Positions 16,495 through 25,801 are shown, counted from the first letter of the stretch. The stretch is DNA of 64,000 nt from JAICXG01 sp036494545 (GCA_036494545.1 DASXOB010000022.1:496001-560000); one strand, 5' to 3'. The notes: generated by a model not told the origin, from the sequence alone. Made by a program: numbers and translations.

Positions 16495-17289
16495 TCAAAA
16501 TCCGCACTTTTCTTTCGCTTCCTCATAGCTGGACCGGACCCGCTCCAGGCCGGCGAGATATCTGTCCACCGCCGGCGCGTCCGCGATCCGTTCCAGATTG
16601 GTCGGGGAATAAAGTCGCGAAAAAATTGCATGCACGATTCGCGCGCGCGGCACGCTTTTCTCGCCGTAGCCAAAGGGAATGTTGCTCGACCAGAATCGGA
16701 CATAATCAAGGCCGAGCTTTTTTTCCGTCCCGAGATAAATGACCGAATGTCCGTGCTCTTCCCGGCCCACTTCCGGCGACCAGAAAATCTTCATGAAATC
16801 GCCTGGCTCAGCCTCCTCGAAATCGTCAAAGTTACGCCCAATCCCCAGCTCATAAAAAAGGCGCGCCGTGCCTGGTCCGTTTGCATTCCAGCGTCCCCAG
16901 ATGCCTTGGCCGTCGCGCTGTCCCCGAATCATGAGCGCCTCGAGCGTTTCGTAATTGAGCTGCAAGTCGCCGCGCGCGCGCAGCTCTTCAATCGTCTTCA
17001 TGAAGACGAGATAGGTCGCGCCGGAGCAGTAGCTAGGCGACGCCGCATCGGGCAGAACAAAAAACTTTCCCGATTCGAAATGGGCTGCCGATTGCAGGCG
17101 GATGGTGGCGGCGCGCGAAGCGGAATAGCGGCCGCCGACAGGCATTTTCCTGATCTGTGCCAGGATAATCTCGTTGAGCGGGCTTGGGGCAAGCTGACCA
17201 CGGCATTCGTTGATCGTCAGGCAAAAGCCGAGCGCGAGAGCGAGCAGGAAACGCACGAGGACCAATAAGGGAAATCTTCTTGCGGGCAA
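16495..17289 (-). CDS. Secreted protein with NlpC/P60- or CHAP-like papain-fold signature
   Basis: Up to 264 residues; the frame starts with TTG at 17289, or an internal GTG inside the hydrophobic segment. A signal peptide is likely (FPLLVLVRFLLALALGFCL). A Cys in SPSYCSGATYLVF, a GDFMKIFW segment and a His in EHGHSVIYLG, then VRFWSSN, are arranged as in Cys-His papain-fold peptidoglycan hydrolases. I do not recognise a named family, so the hydrolase role is tentative. A short perfect inverted repeat overlaps its start (near 17276-17293). Confidence 0.5.
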   Translation of the reverse strand: MPARRFPLLVLVRFLLALALGFCLTINECRGQLAPSPLNEIILAQIRKMPVGGRYSASRAATIRLQSAAHFESGKFFVLPDAASPSYCSGATYLVFMKTIEELRARGDLQLNYETLEALMIRGQRDGQGIWGRWNANGPGTARLFYELGIGRNFDDFEEAEPGDFMKIFWSPEVGREEHGHSVIYLGTEKKLGLDYVRFWSSNIPFGYGEKSVPRARIVHAIFSRLYSPTNLERIADAPAVDRYLAGLERVRSSYEEAKEKCGF

Positions 17290-17438
17290 GAAGTGGGCTA
17301 AGCGGTCATTTGGAAAAAGGAAGCGGCAAAGGGCCAGCCGAAGCTTTGAAACCCAATCCTTTGGCTTTTTGTTGATGTGCCGCGCCGGGGTCCGCCTCCT
17401 TGGCTTTCAGGCGAGTCTATGCTAACCACCCAAGCGGT

Positions 17439-18242
17439 ATGCTGCGTTTCACCAAAATGAACGGCGCGGGGAACGACTTCGTTCTGCTCGACAATCGCGC
17501 CAACGACCTTTGCCTGACGAGCTCGCAGATCGTTAGGCTATGCGATCGCCATCGCGGCGTGGGCGCCGACGGCGTTCTTCTTCTCGAGCCAGCGGCCAAC
17601 GGTGCCGATTTCCGCATGCGCTATTACAACGCGGATGGCGGCGAAGCCGAGATGTGTGGAAACGGGGCACGTTGCTTCGCCCGTTTTGCCGATCGGATGG
17701 CTGGGCCGTTACAGCAGCTCACTTTCGAAACCCCTGCCGGTGTGATCGGCGCGCGCCTTACCGGCGAGCAGGTCACTTTGCAAATGAGTCAGCCCAACGA
17801 CCTTCGGCTCGGACTCGAAGTAGCGGTGGGCGGGGAAAAATTCAATGCCAGCTATGTTGATAGTGGAGTTCCACACGTCGTCGTGCCGGTGGCGCGGATC
17901 GACGACGTCGACGTGCGCTCGTTAGGCGCGGCCCTTCGCCATCATTCGATGTTTGCTCCGCGGGGTGCGAACGCCAATTTCAGTGAAGAACGCGGCTCGC
18001 ACACCATCGCCATTCGCACATACGAGCGCGGCGTGGAGGATGAAACCCTCGCCTGCGGAACCGGGGTTGTGGCAAGTGCAATTCTTTTCGCAGCCAACGC
18101 AAACCTTGCTGGCCCGATCGAAGTGCTGGTACGCGGCGGCGACAGTTTGCAGGTTGATTTCGTCAGGCGCGGCGACGCATTTGCCAACGTAACCCTGACC
18201 GGCCCGGCCGACTTTGTTTTCGATGGAATGATTGAGCTATGA
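17439..18242 (+). CDS. dapF: Diaminopimelate epimerase DapF
   Basis: About 267 residues from MLRFTKMNG; the open frame extends 13 codons further upstream but the family begins at this Met. It interconverts LL- and meso-diaminopimelate for lysine and cell-wall synthesis. The two catalytic cysteines are in MCGNGARC and LACGTGVVAS, with GAGNDFV at the N-terminus. It heads a dapF-dapA-dapB-folK-panB run on the plus strand. Motif copies at 17530 and 17919 are read in two different frames (codons ATC GTT AGG and TCG TTA GGC). Confidence 0.95.
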   Translation: MLRFTKMNGAGNDFVLLDNRANDLCLTSSQIVRLCDRHRGVGADGVLLLEPAANGADFRMRYYNADGGEAEMCGNGARCFARFADRMAGPLQQLTFETPAGVIGARLTGEQVTLQMSQPNDLRLGLEVAVGGEKFNASYVDSGVPHVVVPVARIDDVDVRSLGAALRHHSMFAPRGANANFSEERGSHTIAIRTYERGVEDETLACGTGVVASAILFAANANLAGPIEVLVRGGDSLQVDFVRRGDAFANVTLTGPADFVFDGMIEL

Positions 18243-18302
18243 CCGGAACGCGCTTCGCCGATTCACGATTGACGGTGTAACGGATTTCGCGTCGACCTGC
18301 CT

Positions 18303-19205
18303 ATGTTTCGCGGCACCTTCACAGCGCTCGTTACTCCTTTTCGTCGGGGCGAACTCGATATCGCGGCTTACGAACAGTTGATCGAATCGCAGATCGCAGG
18401 CGGCGTCGACGGCATCGTCCCGATCGGGACGACGGGCGAATCCCCGACTTTGAGTCGCGGTGAGCGCCATCATCTCGTCGAGCTGGCGGTGAACAAAGCG
18501 CTGGGGCGTTGCCAAGTCATTGCCGGCACCGGCTCGAACTCGACACGCGCCACGATCGAGCACACGAAAGAAGCGGAGAAGATCGGCGTGGACGGCGCTT
18601 TGCTCGTAACCCCGTACTACAACAAGCCAAGTCAGGAAGGGCTCTTTCGCCATTTTGCTGCCGTTGCGGAGGCGACTGCCCTCAAGCTTGTGCTCTATAA
18701 CATTCCTGGACGCTGCGCAATCGATCTCAAACCCGATACTGTCTTTAGGCTGACGAAGAAATTTTCGAACATTGTGGCGATCAAGGAAGCGAGCGGAAGC
18801 GTCGATCGCGTGAGCGAATTGGTGCGGCGGGCGCCGGAGGGATTTACCGTCCTGAGCGGGGACGATTCGCTGACTCTGCCCTTCCTTTCCGTCGGTGCGG
18901 TTGGAGTGGTGAGCGTGGCTGCAAACTTGTTCCCACGCGAGGTTTGCCAGCTCGTTAGGCAATTCCTCGACGGCAATACGAAGGAAGCGCAGCGTTTGCA
19001 TCAGAGGTTTTATCCGCTTTTCAAAGATCTCTTCATCGAGCCAAATCCTGTTCCGGCGAAGACTGCGCTCGCCTGGCGCGGAGTCATGTCCAACGAAGCG
19101 CGCCTGCCGCTTTGCGAGATGGCAAGGGAAAAGGCGGCTCAATGGCGCGCGACTTTCGAGGCGCTGGAAGGGAAAAATGAGCGACGAGATCAGCCACTAG
19201 CCTAA
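18303..19205 (+). CDS. dapA: 4-hydroxy-tetrahydrodipicolinate synthase DapA
   Basis: 300 residues. It condenses pyruvate with aspartate semialdehyde. Seen: GTTGESPTLS (substrate binding), catalytic Tyr in VTPYYNKPSQEG and Schiff-base Lys in IVAIKEASGS. Length is standard. It lies 60 bases after dapF and 6 bases before dapB. The final codons run directly into the octamer motif at 19201, whose TAA is the stop codon. A long antisense frame over this gene is a coding shadow. Confidence 0.96.
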   Translation: MFRGTFTALVTPFRRGELDIAAYEQLIESQIAGGVDGIVPIGTTGESPTLSRGERHHLVELAVNKALGRCQVIAGTGSNSTRATIEHTKEAEKIGVDGALLVTPYYNKPSQEGLFRHFAAVAEATALKLVLYNIPGRCAIDLKPDTVFRLTKKFSNIVAIKEASGSVDRVSELVRRAPEGFTVLSGDDSLTLPFLSVGAVGVVSVAANLFPREVCQLVRQFLDGNTKEAQRLHQRFYPLFKDLFIEPNPVPAKTALAWRGVMSNEARLPLCEMAREKAAQWRATFEALEGKNERRDQPLA

Positions 19206-19211
19206 CGAATC

Positions 19212-19895
19212 GTGGAACCGGTGCGAATTGCTCTCGTTGGAGCCAAAGGTCGCATGGGACGAGCAACTGCCGCCGCAGTCGAAAAAAGCTCTGGCCTGAC
19301 GATCTCCGCCAGGATTGACCGCAACGATTCCATCGAGTCGGCGATCGAAACGTGCGATGTGGCGATCGACTTCAGTACGGCTGCAGCAACACCGGAGGTT
19401 TGCCGCGCATGCACGAAATATGACAAGCCACTGGTGCTCGGAACTACCGGCCACAATGAAGCGCAGAGAACATCTGTCGCCGCGGCGGCCAAGAAAATTC
19501 CGGTCGTCTTTGCAACCAATTTCAGCACCGGCGTAAATGTCCTTTTCGCACTGAGCCGGCTCGCGGCAGAGTTGCTGGGCAACGATTTCGATCTCGATGT
19601 GATCGAAATGCATCATCGCACAAAGAAGGACGCACCTAGCGGAACTGCCAGACGTTTGCTCGAAATCTTGCGGGAAGCGCGCGGCACGGAAAAAGAAATC
19701 GCGGCGAAGTCGATCCGGGCCGGCGATATCGTCGGTGATCATACGGTAATTTTTTCCGGATCCGGAGAGCGATTGGAACTCGTTCATCGCGCAGCCAGTC
19801 GCGAGACATTCGCAGTCGGCGCGTTGCGCGCAGCGCGCTGGGTCATCGATCGGCCGCCCGGACTCTACCGAATGGAAGATGTCCTCGTCTCATAG
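19212..19895 (+). CDS. dapB: 4-hydroxy-tetrahydrodipicolinate reductase DapB
   Basis: 227 residues from a GTG start at 19212, four bases after the octamer motif. NAD(P)H-dependent reductase: N-terminal nucleotide-binding motif VGAKGRMGR, the catalytic region EMHHRTKKDAPSGTA, and ATNFSTGVNV. It is somewhat short compared with many DapB proteins but no domain looks missing. It overlaps folK by 17 bases. No ATG alternative retains the nucleotide-binding strand. Confidence 0.94.
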   Translation: MEPVRIALVGAKGRMGRATAAAVEKSSGLTISARIDRNDSIESAIETCDVAIDFSTAAATPEVCRACTKYDKPLVLGTTGHNEAQRTSVAAAAKKIPVVFATNFSTGVNVLFALSRLAAELLGNDFDLDVIEMHHRTKKDAPSGTARRLLEILREARGTEKEIAAKSIRAGDIVGDHTVIFSGSGERLELVHRAASRETFAVGALRAARWVIDRPPGLYRMEDVLVS

Positions 19896-20391
19896 GATCG
19901 GTATCGCACTTGGCGCGAACCTCGGTGATCGCCTTCGCAGCTTAACGACTGCCCGCAAGCACATCTTTGGGCTACCAAAAGTCATACCGCCATTTCTCTC
20001 ATCGCGCGTTTACGAAACCGACCCGGTCGAATGCGAAACTGGTGCGGAGAGATTCCTCAATGCCGCAATCGAAATCGGCTACGAAGATTCACCGGAGCAA
20101 CTCCTCAGCCAGTTGCAAAAAATCGAAGCCGCCCTCGGTCGTCCGGCGGATCACAGGCGAAATCATTCGCGACCTATCGATCTCGACCTGCTCTATTTCG
20201 GAGCGTGTCAGATCGATGAGCCCGGACTGCAACTCCCACATCCGCGTCTGCATCTGCGCGGATTTGTCCTCTGTCCGCTGGCGGAGATTCGTCCCCATCT
20301 CGTCCTGCCGGGGCAAAGCCAAACCGTCAGCGAGCTGCGCGCCGAATTGACCAACCGGTCCTCAGTGGTGCGCGCTTCGGAGCAATGGTAG
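19879..20391 (+). CDS. folK: 6-hydroxymethyl-7,8-dihydropterin pyrophosphokinase FolK
   Basis: 170 residues. HPPK signature: GANLGDR near the N-terminus, VYETDPVE, FLNAAIEI, and RPIDLDLLYFG with metal-binding aspartates, followed by LPHPRLHLRGFVLCPLAEI. It makes the activated pterin for folate synthesis. It overlaps dapB upstream and panB downstream by a few bases, so it is translationally coupled in the run. Length is usual. Confidence 0.94.
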   Translation: MSSSHRIGIALGANLGDRLRSLTTARKHIFGLPKVIPPFLSSRVYETDPVECETGAERFLNAAIEIGYEDSPEQLLSQLQKIEAALGRPADHRRNHSRPIDLDLLYFGACQIDEPGLQLPHPRLHLRGFVLCPLAEIRPHLVLPGQSQTVSELRAELTNRSSVVRASEQW

Positions 20392-21158
20392 ATTTGCGAG
20401 CCATGGAGGACTTTCGCGCCCGCAAACGCCGCGGAGACCGCCTCGCCGTCCTGACCGCTTACGACTATCCTACTGCCCGACTTCTCGACGAAAGCGGGAT
20501 CGACATCATTCTCGTCGGCGACTCGTTAGGCATGGTCGTCCTCGGCTATCCGGACACGACGGAGGTGAAGTTTGAGGAAATGCTGCATCACACCCGCGCG
20601 GTGGCGCGCGGAGTGAAACGCGCGCTGCTCGTTGGCGACCTTTCCATCGGCACCTATGACACGCCCGCCGCCGCGGTCGAAAACGCGCAGCGGCTGACAG
20701 AAGCCGGAGCACAAGCAGTAAAACTGGAGGGCGGCGCGAGTCACACCGCACAAATTGAGGCAATCGTTAGGCATGGCATTCCGTTGATGGCGCACATCGG
20801 AATGTTGCCGCAGAGCGTGCGGAAGGACGGCGGCTATAAGGTGAAAGGACGCAGCCCCGCGGAGGCGGAAAAACTGCTAGCCGACGCACGAGCAGTCGAA
20901 GCGTCTGGAGCCTTTTCTGTCGTGCTGGAGATCGTGGTGCCCGAAACAGCGCGTAGGATCACCGAGGCAATTGCGATTCCGACCATCGGAATCGGCTCGG
21001 GCGAGTATTGCGATGGGCAAGTGCTCGTGACGCACGACCTCATCGGGTTGTACCCCTGGTTCACGCCCAAATTTGTCTCGCCGGTGGTTCAGGTAGCGGA
21101 GGAACTCCGGCGCGCGGCCCGCATTTTCATCGACCGCACGCATGGTGCAATTCGTTAG
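20385..21158 (+). CDS. panB: 3-methyl-2-oxobutanoate hydroxymethyltransferase PanB
   Basis: 257 residues. First committed step of pantothenate synthesis: uses methylene-tetrahydrofolate, which fits the folK neighbour. Seen: LTAYDYPTARL, VGDSLGMVVLG, VKLEGG, HIGMLPQS, and IGIGSGEYCDGQVLVTHDL. The start overlaps folK by seven bases. The stop TAG lies inside the motif at 21152-21159; two more copies are at 20523 and 20764, both giving codon contexts with TTA or AGG. Confidence 0.96.
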   Translation: MVDLRAMEDFRARKRRGDRLAVLTAYDYPTARLLDESGIDIILVGDSLGMVVLGYPDTTEVKFEEMLHHTRAVARGVKRALLVGDLSIGTYDTPAAAVENAQRLTEAGAQAVKLEGGASHTAQIEAIVRHGIPLMAHIGMLPQSVRKDGGYKVKGRSPAEAEKLLADARAVEASGAFSVVLEIVVPETARRITEAIAIPTIGIGSGEYCDGQVLVTHDLIGLYPWFTPKFVSPVVQVAEELRRAARIFIDRTHGAIR

Positions 21159-21214
21159 GGCCTCGTTCTTCGCTTTGACAAAACTTCTCCGAAAATCGTT
21201 TGTCTAACTTGCCG

Positions 21215-22255
21215 ATGAAAGCCATCACCGCCCGCACTCCCGCGGTTGAGCCAATGCCAGTCTGGTCTGGCCGCAGTAAACAACCCAACTGGTTGTTCGT
21301 CGGCCTTTGCTGCTCGCTCGCGCTTCACGCCATTCTCTGTTTTCTCTTTTATCGGACCGGTTTTCAGCCGGCCGCGGCTTTCGGCGCGGACAAGCGCCAG
21401 CCGCCCACCTTCAAAATAAAAAGTGTCGAGGCGGCGCCGAAGCCGCTTGATCAAGCCGCCGCCAGCTCGGCTAACGAGGCAGCCAAGCCAGAGCCCGACA
21501 AAACAAACGTGCAATTGCCGGACGATCAAAAGTCTTTCGACAAACTTCTGCAGGAAGTCCATGCCACCGCTGCGATGCCCGACGACACGCGTAACGTGCT
21601 CCCGGATAAGCCGAAAGTGGAGCAGACAAACTTGAACTCCGTCCTGAACGACATCGAGCGCACAAGCGCACAGTCGCTTACCAAATCGCCGAACGCGAAA
21701 CGGGAACAGTCGCTGCTCAACAATGTAGCCGAGTCGGGCCGGCCACAGCCGGCGATGGCGGGAACCGATCTGGCAACGAGCACAACAATCAAACGGCCAA
21801 ACAACTTCAAGGCCCTGACCGGGGACAGCGCCGGACCGCGGACTAATCGTGCGCCAGGGTTCAGTGATCTTGAGTCTCTTCTTTCCCAAAAAGGTCCCCT
21901 CGGGTCCGGCACCAAATTCAAGATGCCTAACAATCAACTTTTCGAGTACGACAGTTCAGAGTTGCGCGGAGACGCGGTCGATCAATTACAAAAGGTCGCG
22001 ACGCTAATCAAACGCAACCCCAAGGCGACTTTCACCCTTGAGGGTTACACCGACTCGTATGGCTCGGATGAATATAATCTCGACCTGAGTTATCGCCGCG
22101 CCGAGAGTGTGAAGGCATATCTGGTTAGCGTGCTCGGTATCAATCCGGCACAAATCGAAACGAAGGGTTATGGCAAGTCCAACCTCCTCACCTCACCGGA
22201 TGCCTCGATTGAGGAGCAGGAGATCAATCGCCGAGTTGTTGTGGTGGTGCATTAG
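21215..22255 (+). CDS. OmpA-family peptidoglycan-associated protein with N-terminal membrane anchor
   Basis: About 346 residues from the ATG at 21215 (a TTG at 21200 would add five). One transmembrane helix at residues about 25-45 (LFVGLCCSLALHAILCFLFY) is followed by a long hydrophilic, low-complexity periplasmic linker with many Lys, Pro and Asp. The C-terminal OmpA domain (about residues 240-346) has TLEGYTDSYGSDEYNLDLSYRRA and INRRVVVVVH, binding diaminopimelate in peptidoglycan. The layout, an inner-membrane helix plus OmpA domain, is like a TonB- or Tol-Pal-type bridging protein; specific role unknown. Confidence 0.85.
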   Translation: MKAITARTPAVEPMPVWSGRSKQPNWLFVGLCCSLALHAILCFLFYRTGFQPAAAFGADKRQPPTFKIKSVEAAPKPLDQAAASSANEAAKPEPDKTNVQLPDDQKSFDKLLQEVHATAAMPDDTRNVLPDKPKVEQTNLNSVLNDIERTSAQSLTKSPNAKREQSLLNNVAESGRPQPAMAGTDLATSTTIKRPNNFKALTGDSAGPRTNRAPGFSDLESLLSQKGPLGSGTKFKMPNNQLFEYDSSELRGDAVDQLQKVATLIKRNPKATFTLEGYTDSYGSDEYNLDLSYRRAESVKAYLVSVLGINPAQIETKGYGKSNLLTSPDASIEEQEINRRVVVVVH

Positions 22256-22303
22256 GTAGCCGCGCATCCTTCTCGTAGAACCACCGTCGGCTGAAGGCTG
22301 GAC

Positions 22304-22831
22304 TCACCAATTTTTGATCCACCTGGCCTGATCCGTTCCCGGTCCTCCATCCGCGACACTCCACAGATCGAAGGTCGGGTTATAGCCATCGGCTAATGGT
22401 CCAAGAGTCGAATATCCGTAGCTATCACCAAATGGATCCTTCACAAAATTCGTTCCGCCAATCGCACCAAGCTGATTGGGCTTGAACTGCATGTAGGAGG
22501 GAGCATTCGCATCCGGCTGACCGTCTCCGTTCAGATCGCCTGACAAGCTCTCAAAAAGGATCTTACCCGCCACCTCGTAATCGCTAAAGTTAATACTTTT
22601 CGGATCGAGCCCACTACTCGGATACGACCCATTGTCTGCTCTGTAATCTTCCAGCGCGGCAGACATGGCGGCGATCTCCGCTTCCACTCGTGAGCGCGCG
22701 CCTTTGCGATAGGTGTAACTGCTCGTGGCCAGGATCAATCCCGCAAGGACAGCGATGATTGCGAGGACGAGCAGCACTTCAATAACAGTAAAGGCCTCTG
22801 CCGTGACAGGTTTGTGTTGTCTGTACCACAT
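22304..22831 (-). CDS. GspG-like pseudopilin of a type II secretion / type IV pilus-like system
   Basis: 175 residues. N-terminal prepilin region EAFTVIEVLLVLAIIAVLAGL with Glu at +5 and a 20-residue hydrophobic helix. The residue before the cleavage site is Ala instead of the usual Gly. The C-terminal part has PFGDSYGYS and a Ca-binding-like loop DLNGDGQPD plus YPSSGLDP, as in major pseudopilin GspG. It starts three bases after gspF, same operon. Only one pseudopilin is present here. Confidence 0.82.
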   Translation of the reverse strand: MWYRQHKPVTAEAFTVIEVLLVLAIIAVLAGLILATSSYTYRKGARSRVEAEIAAMSAALEDYRADNGSYPSSGLDPKSINFSDYEVAGKILFESLSGDLNGDGQPDANAPSYMQFKPNQLGAIGGTNFVKDPFGDSYGYSTLGPLADGYNPTFDLWSVADGGPGTDQARWIKNW

Positions 22832-22834
22832 TCG

Positions 22835-24133
22835 TTAGGTTTGTTGTTGAAGTCCACCAATGATGCTGAGCAAGGGCATGAATAACGCGATCACGATCGT
22901 ACCTACAATTAGAGCCAGAATTACGATCATGATTGGCTCCAGCATGGAAGTCAGGCCGGCAACGGAGTTATCCACTTCGTCGTCGTAGACCTCCGCGATC
23001 TTGAGCAGCATCTCGGGTAACTGACCGGTTTCTTCGCCAACGTCGATCATGCTGACGACCATCGGCGGAAAGGCACCGCTCGCCTCCAATCGCTGAACGA
23101 TTGAGTCGCCCTCTTTTACAGAGTCGTGCACTTGCGAGATCGCGTCCGCAATTATGGCGTTGCCCGCGGTCTCGCGCGCAATGTTGAGTGCCTGCAAAAT
23201 TGGCACACCGCTCGTCACCAGCGTACCCAGGGTTCGCGCAAAACGCGAGATAACAGTCTTACGATTGAGGTCGCCAAAGAGCGGCATACACAACTTAAAG
23301 CGGTCGATGACACCCCGGCCTTTGCTGGTGCGCGTGACAAATCTGTAGCAAGTCATGAGTGCGACCAAGGCCAGGAGAATGATAAACCAATGGTCCTTTA
23401 GGCCTGTGCTTACCCCGATGACGAAGTTTGTGATGGCAGGCAATGGTTTGTCGCCCAGCATTTCGTGGAAGATCTGCTGAAACGTCGGCACGATAAAGAC
23501 CATGAGAAAGGACATGATGCCGAAGGCGAGCACGAGCACGATCGCGGGGTAAATCATCGCCGCCACGACTTTGTTTTTCACCTTCTGTGCCTTTTCCTGA
23601 AATTCGGCCAGACGACCAAGGACGAGCTCGAGCACGCCGCCGAGTTCGCCGGCTTTCACCATATTCACGTAGAGCCTGTCAAAGATGCGCGGATGCTGTC
23701 CGAGACCTTCGGAAAACGTGCTCCCGCTTTGCACCGATTCGGCAAGCGATTGGATGGTTGCCTTAAGCACTGGATCACGTTCCTGTCTTGACAGCACACT
23801 AAGGCCCCGCAGCAACGGCAGGCCGGCATCAACAAGGGTGGCGAGCTGGCGCGTGTAGGCGGCCAGCACCTTCGGCTTAATCGTCTTCCGCTTCCAAAGA
23901 ACGATGTCCTCTCTTTTTTTCTTTGCCGGCACGGCAATGGGAACAACTTGCGCGCGGCGGCTGGCTTTCTTTCCCTCCGCGACCAAGCCGCCGCGACCTT
24001 CCTCGTGAACGCTGGTTGGGAAATAACCGGCCGCGCGCAATTGGCCGATGGCGTCGTTCGCGGTGAGCGCGTCGACAAAGCCGCTCGACTCGCGGCCGCG
24101 CGCATCTAGGGCAATGTAATCGAACCGGGGCAT
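22835..24133 (-). CDS. gspF: GspF/PilC inner-membrane platform protein
   Basis: 432 residues with two repeated GspF domains, each followed by hydrophobic helices (IYPAIVLVLAFGIMSFLMVFIV and MLEPIMIVILALIVGTIVIALF). Motifs include RQLATLVDAGLPLLRGL, GGVLELVLGRLAEF and VGEETGQLPEMLLKIAEVYDDEV. It is the membrane platform of a type II secretion or type IV pilus machine. A 60-residue Lys-rich N-terminal extension precedes the first domain. The stop TAA lies within the octamer at 22832-22839. Confidence 0.92.
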   Translation of the reverse strand: MPRFDYIALDARGRESSGFVDALTANDAIGQLRAAGYFPTSVHEEGRGGLVAEGKKASRRAQVVPIAVPAKKKREDIVLWKRKTIKPKVLAAYTRQLATLVDAGLPLLRGLSVLSRQERDPVLKATIQSLAESVQSGSTFSEGLGQHPRIFDRLYVNMVKAGELGGVLELVLGRLAEFQEKAQKVKNKVVAAMIYPAIVLVLAFGIMSFLMVFIVPTFQQIFHEMLGDKPLPAITNFVIGVSTGLKDHWFIILLALVALMTCYRFVTRTSKGRGVIDRFKLCMPLFGDLNRKTVISRFARTLGTLVTSGVPILQALNIARETAGNAIIADAISQVHDSVKEGDSIVQRLEASGAFPPMVVSMIDVGEETGQLPEMLLKIAEVYDDEVDNSVAGLTSMLEPIMIVILALIVGTIVIALFMPLLSIIGGLQQQT

Positions 24134-24397
24134 GGGGGATGTGCGGATCGAGAATAAATAAACCGCGACACTCTGTCGAGCAATTGCATTCGCCCATCTG
24201 CGGATTCGCTATCTTGCTCTAAGTTTCAAGGGTAAATATTTTCATCTCCACCATGGATAAAAGAGTAGCATTCTACAACTCGATAAGCGCCGGCAGTCCT
24301 AAATACGGTTGTAATACCCTGGCATCAGCAAATCGAGGGCGGCACGGGCCAGCCCCGCACCGCCCTGCTTTGTCCGTTAGATAAATCGATCCTGCTC
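24134..24397. other. Intergenic region upstream of gspF, with a hairpin
   Basis: 264 bases between the delta-60 gene and gspF. It contains the GC hairpin listed separately, then an AT-rich stretch (about 24200-24280) that could carry the gspF promoter. No gene or operator is recognised. Confidence 0.4.
24336..24366 (-). terminator. Hairpin downstream of the delta-60 repeat gene
   Basis: Arms AGGGCGG (24336-24342) and CCGCCCT (24360-24366) pair perfectly, with an extra inner GC stem in the loop. It starts 32 bases past the stop codon of the upstream minus-strand gene. The T run after it is weak (GATTTGC), so it is a terminator candidate rather than a clear intrinsic terminator. Confidence 0.5.
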
Positions 24398-25801
24398 TTA
24401 GTTGCCGAGATATCTGGCCAAGGCAAAATCAACCCCTCTCCGAGTCGGGGTTGCATTGAAACCTACTGCAACAATTTTTCCATCGGTCTGCAGCAGACCT
24501 GCATTAGCGCCGCCATTGAGGTCACCAAAAGAAGTGCGCACCTCGCCGGCCGTGCCGAAGGTCGAATCTAGCGAGCCATTACTGTTCATTCGGGCGACCA
24601 GGAAATCGGAGTCGGATGACTCGTTGTCGGAAAACCCGACTGTTACCAGCTTGCCATCAGGCTGGAGCAGAATGCTATGAACGGTTTGGCCCACACTGCC
24701 AAAATTGACAGTCGTTAGGCCCCTTCTCCCAAAGGTCGCATCCTGGACTCCGTTCGAGTTGTAACGAGCGATCGCGAACTGTTGGGTTGTGCCGTTCCTT
24801 GAGACTGTCGTCCCGGCCGCGACCAGCTTGCCATCTGCTTGCAGGACGACCGACCGCGTCTGGTCCAAGTTCTTGCCACCAAAGTCCGTCTCGACCTTGC
24901 CGACAACTCCAAAGGTTGTGTCCAGGCTTCCATCGGCCAGGTATCGAGTTAGCGCGAAATCGATGAAGGTTGCTGGATTGCTTGAATCTCCCGCGGCGAT
25001 GATCTTGCCGTCCGGTTGGAGAATGACGGAAAACGCGTCGTCATTTCCTTGATGAAAATCAGTCGCGACTTCACCACCGGTGCCAAAGGTCGTATCCAGC
25101 GAGCCATCCGAGTTATATCTTGCAATGCCAAAGTCAGTGTTCGACGAATCGTCGCTCGTGAAGTTGATATACTTTGTGCCGGCTGCCAGGATCTTGCCAT
25201 CAGGCTGCAGGGCCAGCGCCGAGGCGAAGGCACCTTCGCTATTGAAGGTAGTTATCACCAGACCGTTATTCCCAAAAGTCGTGTCAAGCGAGCCATTCGA
25301 GTTATAACGCGAAAGCGCGTAGAACCCCAGGAAGGGAAAACCCGGATACGTCCCGCCCGCGACTACGATTTTCCCGTCGGGTTGAATCGCGACCGCCGAG
25401 GCCGACTCTGTCATGCCAAAGTCAGTGGTCACTCTGCCGCCCTGACCAAAGGTCCTGTCGATCGTGCCATCCGCGTTGTAGCGGGCAACGAGGAAGTCGC
25501 CAGTCACTGCCGAGCTCCCGACGAAACGAATTCCGGCAGTGACAATCTTACCGTCTGGCTGAAGCGCGGCGGCGTTGGCGATGTCGTTACTTCCCTTGAA
25601 ATCGGTTGTTACCTCACCGCTCTGACCAAAGGTCACATCGAGGTTGCCGGGGGCGGCGAACGCCGTTGTGGAGAAGAGAAAGAAGGCCATTAGGAAAGTC
25701 CGACGATAACGGGATAAGGTTGACAGATTGAGTTGACGAAGTTGGGCGCGAGTCCGGCCCGATTGCTCCTTCGCGTTTAAGGTGAGTCTATTCATTTGCA
25801 T
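24398..25801 (-). CDS. Secreted delta-60 (beta-propeller-like) repeat protein
   Basis: 467 residues. The N-terminus has a basic stretch (RYRRTF) followed by MAFFLFSTTAFAAPG, a signal peptide with a long leading region; the true start may be an internal codon. Then seven repeats of about 55 residues each contain FGxxGxVxTDF, LQPDGKIVxAG and ARYNxDGSLDxTFG, the delta-60 repeat signature. It ends on the last repeat (DFALARYLGN) without a sorting domain. Function is unknown; such proteins are exported and often very long. It separates gspE genes from gspF on the same strand and could be a cargo of that machine, which is speculation. It has one octamer copy (24712). Confidence 0.82.
   Translation of the reverse strand: MQMNRLTLNAKEQSGRTRAQLRQLNLSTLSRYRRTFLMAFFLFSTTAFAAPGNLDVTFGQSGEVTTDFKGSNDIANAAALQPDGKIVTAGIRFVGSSAVTGDFLVARYNADGTIDRTFGQGGRVTTDFGMTESASAVAIQPDGKIVVAGGTYPGFPFLGFYALSRYNSNGSLDTTFGNNGLVITTFNSEGAFASALALQPDGKILAAGTKYINFTSDDSSNTDFGIARYNSDGSLDTTFGTGGEVATDFHQGNDDAFSVILQPDGKIIAAGDSSNPATFIDFALTRYLADGSLDTTFGVVGKVETDFGGKNLDQTRSVVLQADGKLVAAGTTVSRNGTTQQFAIARYNSNGVQDATFGRRGLTTVNFGSVGQTVHSILLQPDGKLVTVGFSDNESSDSDFLVARMNSNGSLDSTFGTAGEVRTSFGDLNGGANAGLLQTDGKIVAVGFNATPTRRGVDFALARYLGN

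Noticed and set aside
16111..17268. 385-codon plus-strand frame over the LysE and papain-fold-like genes
   Set aside because: It runs antisense across two genes with clear protein features and is rich in Arg/Glu/Pro without any domain pattern.
18237..19142. 301-codon open frame antisense to dapA
   Set aside because: dapA on the plus strand has all catalytic motifs; the antisense translation has no recognisable domain and follows from codon composition.
21155..21937. 260-codon minus-strand frame over the OmpA-family gene
   Set aside because: Coding shadow; the plus-strand gene has a clear membrane helix and OmpA domain.
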